From NCBI GenBank assembly GCA_034406715.1, contig CP137869.1:1240001-1304000 (forward strand): a DNA stretch of 64,000 nt. The letters run 5' to 3'. The translations under genes were made by a program, and so were the position numbers. Origin of the DNA: Rhodotorula mucilaginosa (taxonomy: Eukaryota; Basidiomycota; Microbotryomycetes; Sporidiobolales; Sporidiobolaceae). Every line of letters begins with the position of its first letter. Positions within the stretch are counted from its first letter, which is position 1. Shown here piece after piece: positions 33,007 to 44,000 of this stretch. Under the pieces are notes generated by a model. It did not search any database. It was not told the origin of the DNA and saw only the letters and a program-made list of their open reading frames with translations.

Positions 33007-33387
33007 CGAGCGAGTCTTCCCAAATTCGCGTTTGAGTAACCGGTAGCTTGCCGCGAGCTTTTGCTTCTTTTTGCTTGATTTTCCTCTGAAACATAGTGTC
33101 ATTTCTTCTGTCTCGTAGAGTGAATCGAAATATCCTTGAGCGTAAAGATGGCGACGAGTGTGTCTGAGCGTGGGTTGTTGCCTCCCCTCTTGTCGCAGGA
33201 CTCTGGCTTATCGCGCTTCGATCGACTTTACGGGAGCGCCGGATCGGCTCGAAGTGCCTTCGTACAGCTTTAAAGTCGAGGACTGCCTCTACACCGTCCT
33301 CTCCCGCGCCCTGCTTTTGCTTCACCGCCGACGATTTCTCATCAATACGAGGACCCGCCAACAGCAAGCAAGACCCGCTCGGACGCC
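33007..33387. other. Intergenic spacer, MYND copies 4 and 5
   Basis: 381 bases, similar in length to the left-hand MYND spacers. It begins with the relic of copy 4's lost C-terminal codons and otherwise serves as the promoter of copy 5. Confidence 0.6.
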
Positions 33388-34448
33388 ATGAGCTCGCAGA
33401 CGGAGAAGAAGTGCTGCGTGTGCGGGATGCCTTCGACCATGCGCTGTAGTGCCTGCGCGCAAGCCGGAGTCGACTTGTTCTTCTGCTCAAGCGAACACCA
33501 GAAACTCGTAAGCACTGCGCGTAGAGTCTGGGTCCGCATGGCGCTGACCGACTGCGGCTATTCGCAGGTCTGGTTTGCCCACAAGCCCGTTTGCGGTCCG
33601 CTGAAGGCTGACTTCGGGGTCCTGCCCGACTTGACCCCTTTCGAGACACGAATCCTGCAGCTGCCCGCGCTGCTTCAAACACTTCCGAAACGCCGAGCCC
33701 TCGGCACTGCCTCTACTACGATCGATCAAGCGATCGTCGGACTCGAGCGTGATTACCGTCTGATTCCAGGTTCTTTCATGCGAGTGCGTACCCGTCAACT
33801 TCTTCTGCCTTTGGACCGCCCCAAGGATCGCCCAGTAGCCCCAAACTGACCACCTGAGGCGAATATTGTGGACAGAACGTGAACCGCATGAATGAGTGGC
33901 TTGAGTCGCTTGCAACTCCGCCTGGGGTCCGTTGGGCGGTCCGCATAATTGTTAACAGCGCCCTGTGCGATTTCCTTCACTCTCAAGATGGCATCGCACA
34001 TGACCCGCTTGAGCTGCCGGCGCATGCGTTCGCCCTCAACTGTTACGCTTGGCTCAGCGCCACTCAGCCAGAGTTGCCTTGGCCCCAACTCAGAACGTTC
34101 GTGCACGGCGCGACGGTTTGGGCCGGCCTCTTGCGCGTCGTTGCCGGTCGCGTCAACGTCGCTGGTTCGAACACCTCGTTTGTCACGCCAGACTTCGTCG
34201 GAGCCAACCTCGAACGACTCTTGCAGACAATGCAAGCGGACCTGAATTTCATCGACGTGACGGGTGGCGGGTTGCTCCAGCTCGTCTCGCAGCCGCTTCG
34301 CAGCGTTCCGGCCATGTCTCGCTTTAGCGTCCAACTTGCGACGTTGGGAGATCGCGCCAGCAACCGGATCTCGGTCACTCCACCAGGCCACGCCGCCGAG
34401 CGCTATATTCAGACTGTACAAGAGCGGTTCTTCCCGAACGCGACTTGA
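33388..34448 (+). CDS. MYND-finger protein, copy 5
   Basis: Intact three-exon member. Exon 1: MSSQTEKKCCVCG, CSAC, FCSSEHQKL. Exon 2: VWFAHKPVCGPLKADFGV and FETRILQLPALLQTLPKRR, ending GSFMR at a GTGCG donor. Exon 3: NRMNEWLESL, DGIAHDPLELPAHAFAL, ATVWAGLLRVVAGRVNVAG, TSFVTPDFVGANLERLLQ, QLVSQPLRSVPAMSRF and the full tail ERFFPNAT. By position it is the mirror counterpart of broken copy 1: each is followed by the same ~360-base spacer and then an F-box-like gene. It therefore shows what copy 1 encoded before decay. The biochemical role of the C-terminal domain is unknown. Confidence 0.88.
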
Positions 34449-34809
34449 TTGGTAGCTTGTCCGCCAGCTTTGCTTCTTTCGCTTGCGCATTTTCTGTATT
34501 GTCAATGTACATACTTATCTGGCCCATCACATATGGAGTGGCGCACTCTTCCTGGACGTGAAGCCAGGGAACGGAAAAAGACAAGGTCGCGAGAAGAAGA
34601 ACAAAATGCAGTCTCACACAAGCATAGCGTCAGCGGCTAAAACATTTTCAAACTATCTTACAGGGTAGATCTAGCTCACCCTATCGACGTTTCGACTGGT
34701 CGAAGTCGACTAGTTGGCGGACAAGTTTCGCCGCGTTGACCTTTTGCCTCTGTTCGCTCCTGCTTTCATCTCGTCACACCTCATTCAGTTGAGACGAAGA
34801 CAGCAAACA
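34449..34809. repeat. Inverted-repeat arm A (right)
   Basis: Intergenic sequence between MYND copy 5 and F-box-like copy 2, inverted partner of 1-363. The ~110 bases before the F-box start (34690-34802) are the most similar, which suggests either recent exchange between the arms or constraint on the F-box promoter and leader. Confidence 0.85.
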
Positions 34810-36158
34810 ATGCAGAACTCTTACCGCACCGGACCTACGCTCGAGACGATCCCGACAGAGCTCAAGCTGGAGATCGCGTCGCATCTGGACCCCGACGTGC
34901 CGCTCGACTCTCGCTGGTCTGAGATGGCGCAGCACGAAGCGCAAAGTCGCCGTCCTGCACTTAGATCGCTTTCACTCGTATCGCGCAGCTGGGCCGCCGC
35001 GCTCGCGGAGCTGAGGTGGCAGGTGAGACCGCACGCTCCCCTTGCGTTGGAGCACAGTTCTCGGTGCGGGTCCAGCTGAACTACTCCCTTGCTTGGCAGA
35101 CTTTGCGCCTTCGTGCTGCAGATACCGAGAGCTTGCTCGAAATTGCGCGCGACTGGGTGCCTCGCTACGGAACGAGAGTCAAGACTCTCGTGCTTGTCTG
35201 GTGGACGCAGGACGACATCGGGGACCTACGCCGTATCAGTCGGACACCCGAGCGGCAGCAAGCTATTGATGCCGCCAAACGCTTCATCGGCCCGGAGATC
35301 CCACCAGCACCGGATTTGAACATCTTCTTCAAACAGCACGACGCGCTGATCGCGACGATACTCAGAGCGTGCTCCAACCTCGTCGAACTAAAGGTTATTC
35401 AGGAGACGGACACGACACATTTCGCAAGAAGAAATGAGGGTATTGAGCTCTGGGTGGGCCTTACAAAAGCCGCTCTGCAGCAGATCATCGGCAGAATCGC
35501 ATCGGCCGATTTGTTTTTTGAAGGCAACAGCACGCCGTTCGAGTCCAGCGGGGGCGCGATCGGGTCTCTAAACCTGGTGCCGAATGTCAAACACCTGGGC
35601 GTCCACCTGGGCTGCCTTGCCTTTCCTGCCGGCATGCACGGACTCTTCGACGCGGTATTCGCAGCGCAGCAGCTTCTCAGCCTCGAGCTCCACAACGTCG
35701 ATATCGCCGCAGGGCTGGACCTTCCTCACCACTTGACCACACTTATTCTGTCCGGCATACCCGACCTGAACCTCAGGCAACTTGCCAATATCCTCACATC
35801 CCGACCCGTTGTTTCGCTGTGCCTTCGTGCATTCTCCATCTCCGACGACCAGACGTCTGGCTACAGCCCCGGCAACCTGCAGATCGAGCAACTCTCCATC
35901 TCCGGATCCACTCCGTCTATGCCGCTTGAATTCTTCGACTCCGCTCCGCTCAAGATTGTCGAACTCGTCGCGAGCCGCCGGGGAGGTTCAGACCTGATCA
36001 GCCCCGAGCGGGTAGTGGCGTTCGTCAAGAAGCACCGCAAGACGCTCCTTTCCTTCAAGATCGATCGTGCCCTTCTCGCTCCCTCGGCGGACGTGTCGGC
36101 GATCAATCGCTCGCTCGAGGAGGAAGGCATCTCGGTCCGCGTGGTCACGGTCGAGTGA
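34810..36158 (+). CDS. F-box-like protein with repeat-rich body, copy 2
   Basis: Two exons, about 425 residues. Exon 1 encodes TLETIPTELKLEIASHLD, DVPLDSRWSEMAQHEAQSRR and SLSLVSRSWAAALAELRWQ, then a GTGAG donor. Exon 2 resumes LRLRAADTESLLEIARDW and VKTLVLVWWTQDDI. The body has hydrophobic repeats (LVPNVKHLGVHLG, LSLELHNVDI, LTTLILSGIPDL, LQIEQLSISGS) and ends SADVSAINRSLEEEGISVRV. It aligns along its length with copies at 5924 and 36488, with the splice junction in the same place. The F-box-like start suggests SCF ubiquitin-ligase recruitment, and the repeats a substrate-binding face; both are inference. Its leader is nearly identical to sequence at the left window edge. Confidence 0.82.
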
Positions 36159-36487
36159 CGGGTGTTTCGGAGGTCGGCAGCGGTAATGTACGTACGACGC
36201 TTGCGGGAATCTGGTAGGATCGCGCTTCTGGAATCAGCTCGGCGATTTCGCATTCGAGAATCGAATCAAGAAATGGAGAGAAAGAATCATCTTTAAACAT
36301 GAGCGGCTGCAGGCTGTACAGATAATTACGAGTAGCAGGTGATGCAAGAACGTCTGCACTTTCTTCTCGCTTTGTTGAGGCCGTCAGCGCACGATTGATG
36401 TTGGATGACGAACTTGGCTTTTCTCTCCTTCGCTTCCACCGCTCCTACTCTCGACCCCTTCTTGGAAAAGGAAGCCGACGGTTTACG
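36159..36487. other. Intergenic spacer, F-box-like copies 2 and 3
   Basis: 329 bases without a gene. Not obviously similar to the leader of copy 2, so copies 2 and 3 do not share the same promoter. Confidence 0.5.
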
Positions 36488-37843
36488 ATGCCGGGTGTCG
36501 ACCGCATCGGTGCTACGCTCGAGACGATCCCCACCGAGCTCAAGCTCATGATTGCGGACCATTTCGACCCCGACGTCCCTCTCGACTTGCGCTGGTCTCA
36601 AATGGAGCAGCACGAAGCGCAGAGCCGCCGTCCTACACTCGCCTCGCTTTCGCTCGTGTCGCGCAGCTGGGCAGCCGTGCTGGGAGGACTGAGGTGGCAG
36701 GTACGTTGCGCCGTACGCTCCCCTTGCGACGGACGAGGAACATGAGGAAAAATGTGAGCTGAACAGAGTGCCTGCGGACAGTCATTGCACATTCGGGCTT
36801 CAGATACAGTACGCCTGCTGGAGCTCGCTCGTGATTACATGCCTCGGTACGGAGCGAAAGTCAAGACTCTCCTCTTCACGTGGTGGACCGTCGTCGACCT
36901 CGAGAACTTGGATCGTCTTGACGGCACGCCGCACATCCAACAGAGTCTCAACGCGCTGGAATGTTTCACCGGCCTGCGGGACCCGTCCGAAGCCTCAATT
37001 TTGAGGATGGTCCGTTTACACGATGCGCTGATCGCAACGATCTTGCGAGCGTGTCCGAACCTTCTGGGCCTGAAGGCTCGTCCGGAGACAACGGCGGCGC
37101 GCTACCTCTCAAAGTATGATGATGGAGAGGTTGCCATCAGTCCAGGTCGTACGAAGGACGCTCTGTACCAGATCGGCCGCGGAATCCGCAGGGCCGACTT
37201 GAGCCGCGTGCAAAACTGCCGCTCGGCCCTCAAGTACCTCGAAATGACGCCGAACATCGAACTTCTGAGTATCCGCGCTCATGCGAAGTCCTCCCTTCTT
37301 GACATGCGCCACTTGGTCCAGACGTTGTCTGGAATGCCGCAACTCTTCAGCCTCGAATTCGACAGTGTCCATCCGACAGCCTTGGAGATTCTGAGCGCGT
37401 TGCCATGCAGCAAAATGACGCAAATGGTCTTGTCTGGGACGCTCAGCCCGCAACTGCAAAACCTGAGTGACGCCCTCAAGATCCACCCGATCACTTCGCT
37501 CTCCCTTCGCGATTGGTCCCCCTCCGATGGACCGCCGCCGTCCTCTCGTCCCCAAGATCTCAAGGTCCAAAATCTCTCCATTGCCGGGAGATCTGCTTCT
37601 GTATTGCTCGATCTATTTGATGCTGCTCCGCTCAAGCACGTCGAGCTCTGTGCCTGCCGAGGCTCGAGGAACTCGAATCGCATCAACCCGAATCGGATCA
37701 CGGCGTTCATCAAGAAGCACCGCGCGACACTCCTTTCCTTCAAAATCGACCGTGCAATTCTGGCACCCTCGGTGGACGTGTCGGTGATCAATCGCTCGCT
37801 CGAGGAGGAAGGCATCTCGGTCCGCGTGGTCACGGTCGGGTAA
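36488..37843 (+). CDS. F-box-like protein with repeat-rich body, copy 3
   Basis: Tandem with copy 2, same two-exon structure, about 425 residues. Exon 1: MPGVDRIGATLETIPTELKL, DVPLDLRWSQMEQHEAQSRR, SLSLVSRSWAAVLGGLRWQ. Exon 2: LHIRASDTVRLLELARDYMP, KVKTLLFTWWTVVDLENL, LFSLEFDSVHP, MTQMVLSGTLSP, LKVQNLSIAGRSA, LLDLFDAAPLKHVELC, and the conserved end SVDVSVINRSLEEEGISVRV. It looks intact. In exon 1 it is closer to copy 1 (DVPLDLRWSQ) than copy 2 is, so the family history may include exchange between arms. Function as for copy 2, unproven. Confidence 0.82.
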
Positions 37844-38307
37844 CGGGATTTCAGGGGCGGATGGGAGTGCGCGATACGGGTCGGGCAACGGATTCCAGAA
37901 AGAGGTGGAAGGCATAGGTACGCTTGAGAGGCTTGAGGGAAGCGCAAACTTGTAGGACTCGCGCTTGGGGAAACAACGCTTGTTTAGCTTGACTTTGAAT
38001 TCTATCTGGACTGTGCTTTGAAGAGATTAGCGTGATGTGCTTGCTCGTCACTCGAGTTCAGTGTCTCTTCGTTCACGATTCCCGGGAGAGAAGCGCGCAG
38101 CGCGTCGCTCGAGCCGAAAGAAGCTCGCAAGCGTTCCCATGAGAAGAGCTCGGAAAAGAGAGAGCAGCCTGATAATTCGCGTCCTAGATAGCAAACAAAT
38201 CCGAGTACGACATGGGGAGGGACCAACAAAAGGACGGCGAATGGATATGATATGGAGGAACGGAGACGAAAAGAGACAAGAAAGGAAAAAACGAAGAAGA
38301 AACTCCC
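37844..38307. other. Convergent intergenic region
   Basis: 464 bases between the 3' ends of F-box-like copy 3 and the WD40 gene. This marks the outer end of the MYND/F-box cluster. No gene is seen. Confidence 0.5.
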
Positions 38308-39511
38308 TCAGGCGTGGGACCGTCTGCCCCACGCAGGCTGCACACTCGCGGCGGCGGACGGCCACGAGGTTGAGACCGAGGCTGCAGGTGGTGGTGGAGG
38401 TGGAGGAGGAGGGGGCAAGAACGTCCTCACATCAAGCATGGTCTTTTCGACGCGGCGGTGTGGGTCGTCGAGGGTCGGGACAAACTCTTCCCGACGCGAG
38501 AGGGTCACCATCTTGTCGTCGCGGATGACGACGCGCCAGATCCCGATCGAGGGGTCGCACAAATCTCGGATGTAGGCGCCCGTGCGGAAGTCTGTATTTC
38601 GCACGCAAGGGGGGCAGGTCAGTAGTCGCGCACAGTTCGGCTCCATCGCTGAGGAGAAAGCCGTATGAAAAGACAAATGACTCACCCCACAGTTTGATCC
38701 TCCCATCATTCCCGCCCGTGACGATAAACCTCTTATCAAACTGCAAACACGTGACCGAAGTCGAGTGCGCTTCGAGGACGTGCACGGGTCGGTACGACTC
38801 GAGCGAAAAGACGATGACGCGACCGTCCGACCCGCCCGTGAGGAGCGTGTCGGTGTGAGGGTCGAGTTGGAGTTGGCCGACGAGGGTCGAGTGGCCTTGC
38901 AGGAGGGCGATCAGGTTGCTGTGCGCGTCGATATGGAGCGGTAGGGGGGCCGAAGAGTCAGTCCGGCAACGATTTAAAAGAACATCGGAAGAAGAAACGC
39001 TAAGGCGCCCTCCCTCGGACTACGCACCCATCGTGGGCGGACCAGACCCGCACGGTCGAGTCGAGCGAGCCGGTGACGACGCGTTCGCCGTCGAACGCGA
39101 CCGAGTAGATCTTGGACGTGTGACCGCGAAAGACGTGCAGGCACTCGCCCGTGTCGACGTCCCACAGCTGCGCAAGAAGTCAGTCAGTCAGTCAGTCAGC
39201 GTCTTTTTCCCTCCCTCCCTCCTGAAGCGATCAACATGGGGAGGAGAGACAAACGTACCCGGCAAGTCATATCATAACTCGCGCTGACGGCCCTCCCCCC
39301 GCAGACATCAATCGCCCTGACGCTCGCGGCATGGCCATTCAAGACGTGCACCGCTTCTCCGCGATCAATGTCCCACACGCGGACGGTCCCGTCCCTCGAA
39401 CCGGAGATGGCGACCGGTCGAGAGTCGAGGACGCGGAGGCACCGGACGGTGGAAGTGTGGCCTGTGAGGGTGTGGATGCAGTACCTGGTGGCGGGTGTTG
39501 AGGGTCATTTT

Positions 39512-39559
<48 letters not shown>

Positions 39560-40804
39560 AGATGAAATACCCAGTATAAAGTGAGTCAGTGACCAGAGCA
39601 ATCCTCGGAAGTCGCGAACAAAGAGAGCAAAGCGGCACGCGACTCACCCCGTCGAGACGTCCCACACGCGCACGGTCCGATCACAACCCCCACTGACCAA
39701 CACGGCCCCTTGCTGTCCCCACCCTCGCGCGGTCGAGCACGCCGAGCCTTGCTGCTGCTGCCGACGCGCGGTCGTCGGGTCTTTGCCCGCTGTGGTTGTT
39801 GTTGTGGTTGGACCTCCGGCGCCGATGCCCATTCCACCTCCTCCTCCCACTCCGCGCCTTGATGAGCCAGAGTCGGCTGAGGGGTCGTTCGTACCCCGTC
39901 CCCATCCCCGTCCCCATCCCCGGTCGTCGTCGTCAAAAGAAGCCCCTCCACCACCTCCCTTGCTCACCAAACTCAAGCACCACACTCCGCTCTGCTGGTG
40001 CCCTTCGAGGGTCCTCACATACCCCCCTTCCTCCCCCTCAAAGACATGAACCTGACTCGTCTCCATCGCGACGACGATCCACTCGCCGTCGAACGCGAGA
40101 GAGGTGACGACGCCGTTGTCGGCGGCCGACATTTGGGTCGAGAGGAGTCGACCGGGTCCGAGGAGCCAGGATTGGGAGGTTTGGAAGGCGTGCTTGAAGT
40201 GGGATTTGTAGGACGGTGGTGGGTTGTTGTTGCCCGGTTGAGGACGGTGACGGCGATGACTGCTGACGATTTGGGTTGTGGTCGTCCTCCTCGAGGTCAA
40301 GTCGACCCGGGGCGGGATGTCGAGGGCATCTCCCAGCTCTGCGAGAGAGAAGGACGAGGAGGACGGTGCCGACTCGCGGAGAGGGAGGGGGTATCCGTTG
40401 TGGAGGCACAAGCGTTTCCAAGTCTGGTCGGCGTCGATGAGCGCGTACCACGCTTTCGAGACTCGGGCGGCCCTCGTCAGGGTCTTGGGGTCGTCTACGA
40501 ACGAGAGGACGTGCAACGCGAGTTCGGCGGGTAAGGAGTCGAGAAAGTCGCGCTGGAGGCGGGGTTGGATGAGGGGGAGGAGGGGCGCGAGCGAGAGGCT
40601 GGGAGTGGAGGCGAGGAGGAGGCGGAGGAGGCGGAGCTGGCTGGGCGGGGTGAGGCGGTTGATGATCTGGGCGTGTAGATCGCGGACCAGGGGCTCCTCT
40701 TCGGGGTCTTCTTCTAGAGGGACCTGAGGAGGTGGCGGACAGGCTGCGGACGCTGATGAAGATGACGGCGACGGAGAAGGAGCCGGAGTTGGCGGAGAGA
40801 GCAT
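38308..40804 (-). CDS. Cdc4/FBXW7-like F-box and WD40 protein
   Basis: Substrate receptor type of SCF ubiquitin ligase. Start taken at MLSPPTPAP (40804); an upstream in-frame Met at 40858 is possible. A Pro/Ser-rich leader and an Arg/Leu-rich helix (RLLRLLLASTPSLSLAPLL) precede a clear F-box: DFLDSLPAELALHVLSFVDD, TRAARVSKAWYALI, WKRLCLHNGYPL. Seven to eight WD repeats follow over several exons, e.g. LVSGGCDRTVRVWDVSTG, AISGSRDGTVRVWDI, SASYDMTCRLWDVDTGECLH, VTGSLDSTVRVW, LLTGGSDGRVIVFSL and VTGGNDGRIKLWDF, ending with IWRVVIRDDKMVTL as in Cdc4. In yeast Cdc4 drives turnover of cell-cycle inhibitors. A Gly-rich insert (GGGGGMGIGAGG) interrupts the early repeats. Orthology to Cdc4 is probable, not proven. 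Confidence 0.88.
39515..39558. repeat. (GA)n microsatellite in an intron
   Basis: About 44 bases of nearly pure GA on the plus strand, i.e. (CT)n on the coding strand of the WD40 gene. It lies inside the intron that ends just before the YCIHTLTGHTS repeat, upstream of the acceptor at about 39488, and could act as an extended polypyrimidine tract. Confidence 0.95.
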
Positions 40805-41043
40805 CGCCGAGAGACGGCGGGTGCCCAGACCAGGCCAGGCTTGCCAGGTGACTGACACTCGCAGACTCTACACTATCTGGTTGCAGAGCGAGGAGAGGAG
40901 GAGAGACTCGGATTACAAATGCGATAGTAAGTAGCGGGATCAGAAAGTGAGGCGAGTGCTCGAGGGGAGGTTTGCCCGAGACAAGAGAAAGGCACGTGCA
41001 ACGACGCGTCTCTGCGCTCCGCCAGCTCGGGCTAGATCGCGAG
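40805..41043. promoter_or_regulatory. Divergent promoter, WD40 gene / low-complexity gene
   Basis: 239 bases between the two chosen starts. Nothing specific is recognised in it. Confidence 0.45.
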
Positions 41044-44000
41044 ATGGCGCCTGCGCACTATGCAGCAGCGAGTGAGCGCATCAAGTACGCCCTCGCCACC
41101 TCGGCCCTCTTGTCCGCCGACCTGAGAGACGCGTTGCAGCTCTATCCGCCCTTGCACGCCGCACCTCCTCCGCCTGCTATAGTCACCCGGACAGTCCGGA
41201 GAGCACCGCTCAAGGCCACCGTCGAGTGGCCGCAGGGCTGGGAGCACGCCGGCTCGCTCGTCGACAACGCTCTCCACGCCTGGTCCGCCCTCGTCAACTC
41301 GCTCTCGCCACCTCTTCCTCAAGCCACGGCCCGCTCCCTAGAAGAGAAACCTGCACCATCAAAGGCGAGATCCACCCGAGACCGCACAGCGCAAGAAGCC
41401 GCCACAGCAGCCGTGAACCGCTTTGTCGCCGCCGCTCAACTCCTCGACCTCGAAATCGCAGCCGCCTTGAGCGCCATCAAGCGACTCGAATGTATCGCTC
41501 ACGGCTTGGGCTTGTCAGTCTCTTCCTTTTTTCTTTCTTTTTGGAGGTTGTTCTCTCCTATACCTCCGCTAGCTAGAAGTTGGAGCTGACTTGGGGAAAT
41601 CCAACGGCCCCTCTCTTCCTCGCGCGCGCAGGTCGGACCCTCTCCCGCCCATCTCTCGGATCGAAGCCCGCTCATACTCTCACCTCCTCCTCGACAGCTC
41701 TCCCTCATCCCCTGGAGCGACAACAACCCCCGTCTCGACTCCAACAACCGCAAACCGCCGCCGCCCGCGACCGCCACCGCGACCCTTACGCGCCCTCGCG
41801 CTCCGCCGCGCCCTCGCCCGCGCGTTGGACGAGACCCTCGCGGTCCTCGAACGCGCCACGGCCGATCTGAACGCCCTCTTGCCGCGGGACTCGCCCCTCC
41901 TCGATCTCGTGCCGACGAAACCGCCGCCTCACGCTCGGTCGCCTTTGCTGCCCGTCGACTCTTCGGACTCGGAGGACCCGGACTCGGAGGAGCGCGATTC
42001 GACGGGAAAAAACGATGCAGGAGCAGAGGGAGGAAGCGACGAAATAGAAGGGGGAAGGAGGAGGAGGAGGAGAAAGACGAGGCAATCAGCAGGAGGGGCG
42101 TCGATCGCCGAATTGCTCCGGCACGACGAGCGCGCGAGGCGAGAGAGGGACGAACTCGACAAGTTCAATAACAACAACAACAAGGAGACGAGCGGGGTCA
42201 TGATCTGGACCGACGACCCTGGGGTAAAGGAGGAGGAGGAGGAGGACCTCTCCGCCGCCGCCGCCCATCAGCGGACCTCTTCCTCCTGTTCCGGTCACGA
42301 CCCTGCAACGACGACGACGATGACGGTGTCGGATCCGTACCACCCCACGGAGAACACCTTTGGCGGGATTGAACGTCGACGACACGCGTCTTTAAACTCG
42401 CCCGCCGCGGGTGCGGCTGTTCGGTTACGCGACTCGCTCACGCTCTCGTCCGCCTCGCCGTTGAGGAGGTCCCATCACCAGTCGCTGTCCCCTCGGGTGG
42501 ATGGGCCGTCATCATCAGCATCATCACCACCGTCACTGGAGGAGGAGATCATTGCCGCTGCCGCTCGCGACGCAGGGCAGGGGGAGGCGGCGGAAACGTC
42601 GACCAGCAGGATGATGATGATGACTCCGAACCGGAACCGGGGTGCACCTCCTCGGTTCTCCACCTCGACCTCTTCGGTAGCGACGCCGCCGCCGCCGCCG
42701 ACGACGACTGACAGTTGGAGGAGTGCCAGGAGGAGGAGGCGACCTGTCAGTCTCGGTGGAGTGAGCGCGCCTGTGAGCGCGAGCTTGCGCAGGGCGTTGA
42801 GCGTACAGAATGGCAGCACTACCGGTGGTGGTGGTGGTGGTCAGTCGGCTCGCGGCGCCGAGGAGGCCGCCGCCGTCGCCGAATCGTCTTCTCCGTCTTC
42901 GTCGTCGTCGTCGTCGAAATCCAGCAGATCGGGATCTCCTACCCCGGGTCGTCCCCTCTCCGCTACTTCTTCGTCTCCCTCCCCTGATCCTGCTCGTCTT
43001 CCTCCCGCCACCGAACACAACTCCGCAAACACCACCACCACCATCGACGTCGTCCCCTTCCTCCTCATCTCCTTACAAGACACCTTTGACGACCTCCACG
43101 CCCTCCGTCGCGGCGTCATCTGGCGCCTCCTCGAAGCCCTCTCCGGAGCGGAATCGGATCGGAATTGGAACGCTTTGGCAGGGGTGGTTGGGGGTGCGTT
43201 GGCTGAGAGGTTGGAGGAGATCGCCAAGGAGGTGGAGGCGGCGCAGGAGAGGGAGTCTTTGGGTGGGGGTGGTGGTGGTGGTGGTGATGGTGGAGGAGGA
43301 GGTTCGAGCGCTGCGGATATGAGGGCGAAGGAGATGGAGAGGGAGAGGGAGAGGGAGAGGAGGAAGGAGAAGGAAAAGAGGCGAAGGAGTGGCGCGTATG
43401 CGCGCGAGTTGCTCGACGACGACGACGACGATGCGGAGGGGCCGGATCTCGTGGACGTCGACGACGAGGTCGAGGAGGAGAACGTCTTCGGTAACGTGCG
43501 GGCGGGTCGGACGGGTCAACCTGCCATGTCCTCGCGGCGGGACGCGCTCGCGCGATTGACAGGTACGCCGACACCCACGCCGCCGCCGCCCATGCCGCTG
43601 CCGTCCCCGTCATCGTCGCGACTCGACAACAAAACGAAGCAGAACCGTCGCGCTCCCCCTGCGTCTTATGCCGATTTCGCCCCTCCCTCCGCCTCCTCCT
43701 CGTTGTCAGGAACGGCGGATCCGGACCTGGTCGCGCACGCGCGATCGATGGCCCTCGCTCTCCGCGCGATCGAAGCGAAACTGCGATTGGTCGTCGATGA
43801 GGTGGTGGCTCACTCCTCGTCTACCGGAGACGACCACGGCGACGACGACGACGACGGCGGCGGCGGCGGGAAGAGGAGGAGATTGTCGGCGGTGGTGGAG
43901 ATGTATCGGGGGATTGGGGTCGAGTTGAAGAGGCTCGAGGAGCAGTGGCGGATTGGCGGCGACGTGCTCGAGAGGGCGGCGGGGCTCGTTCAGCCGGTGA

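Noticed and set aside
39179-39202. (CAGT)n run as a possible functional repeat
   Set aside because: Short intronic simple repeat in the WD40 gene; nothing beyond slippage is needed to explain it.
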